From positions 120,449,525-120,513,524 of the forward strand of contig NC_134539.1 of the NCBI RefSeq assembly GCF_050624435.1: DNA of 64,000 nt. The letters run 5' to 3'. Position numbers and translations under genes: made by a program. Under the pieces are notes generated by a model. It was not told where the DNA came from. It worked only from the letters and a program-made list of their open reading frames with translations, and searched no databases. This document shows positions 62,184 through 64,000 of this stretch, piece after piece (the stretch's first letter is position 1; each line of letters opens with the position of its first letter). Source of the stretch: Tenrec ecaudatus (lineage: Eukaryota > Chordata > Mammalia > Afrosoricida > Tenrecidae).

Positions 62184-62388
62184 GGGCTCTCCGGTGGCAC
62201 AGTGGTCCCTCGTGGGACTCTGTCTGAAAAACCCACGCCATTCAAAGCCACCAGCCCCTCCTGAGAAAAGATGGGCTTTCTACTCCTGAAGGAGTGGCAG
62301 TCTCAGAAACCCACAGGGGCAGTTCTACCCTGTCCTGCAGGGTCCGCTATGTGTTAGCATTCACTCGATGGCAGTGAGTTTGGTTTGG
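62184..62388 (+). repeat. AfroSINE
   Basis: 'gggctctccggtggcacagt', 'gatgggctttctactcctga', 'gcagttctaccctgtcctgc', 'actcgatggcagtgagtttg'. Near full length. Confidence 0.92.
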
Positions 62389-62499
62389 GGGTGCTGCCAC
62401 TCCAGCTGTCTCCACTCCCCAGGCCTTGATTAAACAGCAGCACCGGGAATGTGCCACCACAGTGGCCGAGGGGAGATGCCATGTCTGCACACTGACAGC

Positions 62500-62635
62500 C
62501 TTCCTGCCTGACCTCCGGGAGCATCCCAACAACTCTCACAAAGAAGGGAGTCCAGTGACCTGCCCAAGGTCACCTTGCTAGGATGCAGCTAACCAGGGAT
62601 AGAAATCCAGGTCCACTCACACTGCCTCCTGCCCC
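62500..62635 (+). repeat. MIR SINE
   Basis: 'ccagtgacctgcccaaggtc', 'accttgctaggatgcagcta', 'agaaatccaggtccactcac'. Confidence 0.7.
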
Positions 62636-62639
62636 AAGC

Positions 62640-62985
62640 CCACTCCCACCTCCTCTCACTCACATCTCTTCTTACACTCACTCACACCTCCTCCTCTCAC
62701 ATCTCCTCTCACTCCCATTCATTCTCACCTCCTCCCACTCACTCACCCCTCCTCCCACTCACTCACCCCTCCTCCCACTCCCACCTCCTCCTCCCACTCA
62801 CTCACCCCTCCTCCCACTTACTCCTCCTCCCACTCACCCCTCCTCCTCCCACTCACCCCTCCTCCCACTCCCACTCCCACCTCCCACTCACTTACCCCTC
62901 CTCCTCCCACTCACTTACCCCTCCTCCTCCCACTCACTTACCCCTCTTCCCACTCACACCTACTCCTCCCACTCCCACCTTTGGA
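62640..62985 (+). repeat. CTCCTCCCACTCACTCAC minisatellite
   Basis: About 345 bp of C/T/A-only repeats. The phrase 'cctcctcccactcactcacc' recurs many times with shorter variants ('cctcctcccactccca', 'cctcctcctcccactcactt'). The Pro/Ser/Thr/His-rich frame through it is compositional. Confidence 0.95.
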
Positions 62986-63889
62986 ACTCTGAGCTTCAGT
63001 AATCTATGAGAAGACAACTTCCCTGTGCTCTCGCCCAGCTCAGGACACCCTCCCACCATCAGGCTGTCAGCCCCTACTCTCCTCTCTACCTTACCCTACC
63101 CTGTCCCTCTGACCGGCCCACAGCTACTGCTTCAGCCCACCACCACCAGCAACACAACAATGGGACCCTGGGAACAACCAACCTGATTCCGGAGGAGCAG
63201 TGCTTTCACCCCCAGCCTGGCTTCGAACACCTCCTGCCCCTTCCTGAGCCTTGGAGTCAGGCTTGACACCTGCTCCCCCCTACACCTCCCCAGCCCTGCC
63301 CTCTGGCCACTGCACCGCCAAGCCTGGAGGATTGACCAATGTCAGAGCACCACCTAGTGTTCCCCTCCTGGCCTGCCACCCCATGGACTTTGCCATGGCC
63401 TCTGGTGGGCTGGGAGTCCAGGTGCCTCTAGCCCAGGGCTTTTATCACAAAGGACCTGTGATCTAGACTTCTGATGTGCTGGATGCAAGGCACAGAGGCC
63501 CCAGAGCCTGGGGAGGGATCTGAGAGCCTCAGCCCTGCTTGAAAAGATTTTTCAAGCTGCCCCATCACATGGCGTTATTTTGTATTCACTGGTAAAACTG
63601 TAGCCCCTCTTTAGCAAGTCTTCATGTCCAGCAAGGGTATCAGTGATGGCTACATTAGTCGCCAACCAGAAAGAGACTCCCCCACCCCACCCCCAAGCCT
63701 GTGTAGGGGAGATTGCACTTGGCACCTGGTTGGGCCTGGCCCGTCTCCTGGTTGGTCTCTCCCTCCTACCATCTTCCCAGGCTTCCCCAGCAGGGGCGAG
63801 ATGAAGGGGCGAGAGCCCTGTGCAGCTCCCAGAAGTGAGGATACCCCAGAGGGATCCTTGCTCTGCGAGGCTGTATGTGTGGCCATGAG
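62986..63889. other. unique sequence, nothing recognised
   Basis: No repeat or gene recognised. Frames on both strands of 110-141 codons near 63552-63977 lack motifs. Confidence 0.4.
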
Positions 63890-63945
63890 ACATTCTCCCA
63901 TCCTGTCTGAGCCTCCGTTTCCTCATCTCTGCAATGGGGCTGGGC
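63890..63945 (+). repeat. MIR fragment
   Basis: 'ctgagcctccgtttcctcat' and 'ctctgcaatggggctg' are the MIR core phrase. Confidence 0.65.
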
Positions 63946-64000
63946 AGAGCTGACCAGTCACTCCTCCTTCCCCCCACCCCACCTCTGGGGGGCGGAGCCT

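Noticed and set aside
62583-63002. Pro/Ser/Thr/His-rich frame
   Set aside because: Translation of the C-rich minisatellite.

Overview
No protein-coding exon, tRNA gene or other stable RNA gene can be supported anywhere in this 64 kb window. It is vertebrate, clearly mammalian, intergenic or intronic DNA. The lineage signature is afrotherian. About 20 tRNA-derived SINEs match the AfroSINE layout (B-box-like core, then the tail phrases 'gggtcgctatgagtc' and 'tcgatggcagtg'). There are BovB-type RTE LINE fragments and very many copies of a lineage-specific L1 3' UTR ending near 'gttgtatgagcccccaata'. A 194-bp SPIN hAT MITE is also present. Among afrotherians SPIN is known from tenrec, so a tenrec such as Echinops telfairi is my best guess (inference). 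Older mammal-wide repeats (MIR, L2, L1M, MER5A) are also present.

Layout. 0-1.6 kb holds MIRs and ordinary sequence. 1.65-3.24 kb is a stack of L1 3' tails inside a broken AfroSINE. 3.8-4.06 kb is an AT-rich block. 6.3-7.1 kb is an inverted L1 tail. 7.57-8.22 kb is a TGAG array with a poly(T) and flanking direct repeats. 9.4-15.35 kb is a deep nest: an AfroSINE split by an L1 tail, which is itself split by a 3.6-kb L1 and by a second L1 tail. 15.6-16.5 kb holds two more tails. 17-40 kb is mostly single-copy, GC-rich sequence with MIRs, scattered SINEs and a run of AT-rich, repeat-free blocks that look like conserved noncoding elements; young L1 tails are almost absent there. The SPIN element lies at 37.76 kb inside an L2. 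40.8-42.0 kb is an inverted L1 tail, 42.6-43.5 kb an old L1 plus MER5A, and 43.6-46.8 kb more regulatory-looking blocks. 47-48.3 kb is a SINE and BovB cluster. 49.1-49.35 kb is a polypyrimidine tract. 49.75-61.4 kb is almost solid nested retrotransposons. 61.5-64 kb is unique sequence with a C-rich minisatellite.

Function. Nothing here works as a set of genes. The plausible function is cis-regulatory: the AT-rich blocks between about 18 and 47 kb, rich in TAAT/ATTA cores, look like enhancers of a developmental gene outside the window. I cannot name that gene. Repeat identities come from remembered family consensus patterns and from internal comparison between copies. Target-site duplications (TSDs) were read directly from the sequence and are the firmest evidence given. 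Repeat edges without a stated duplication are good to about 10-20 bases.
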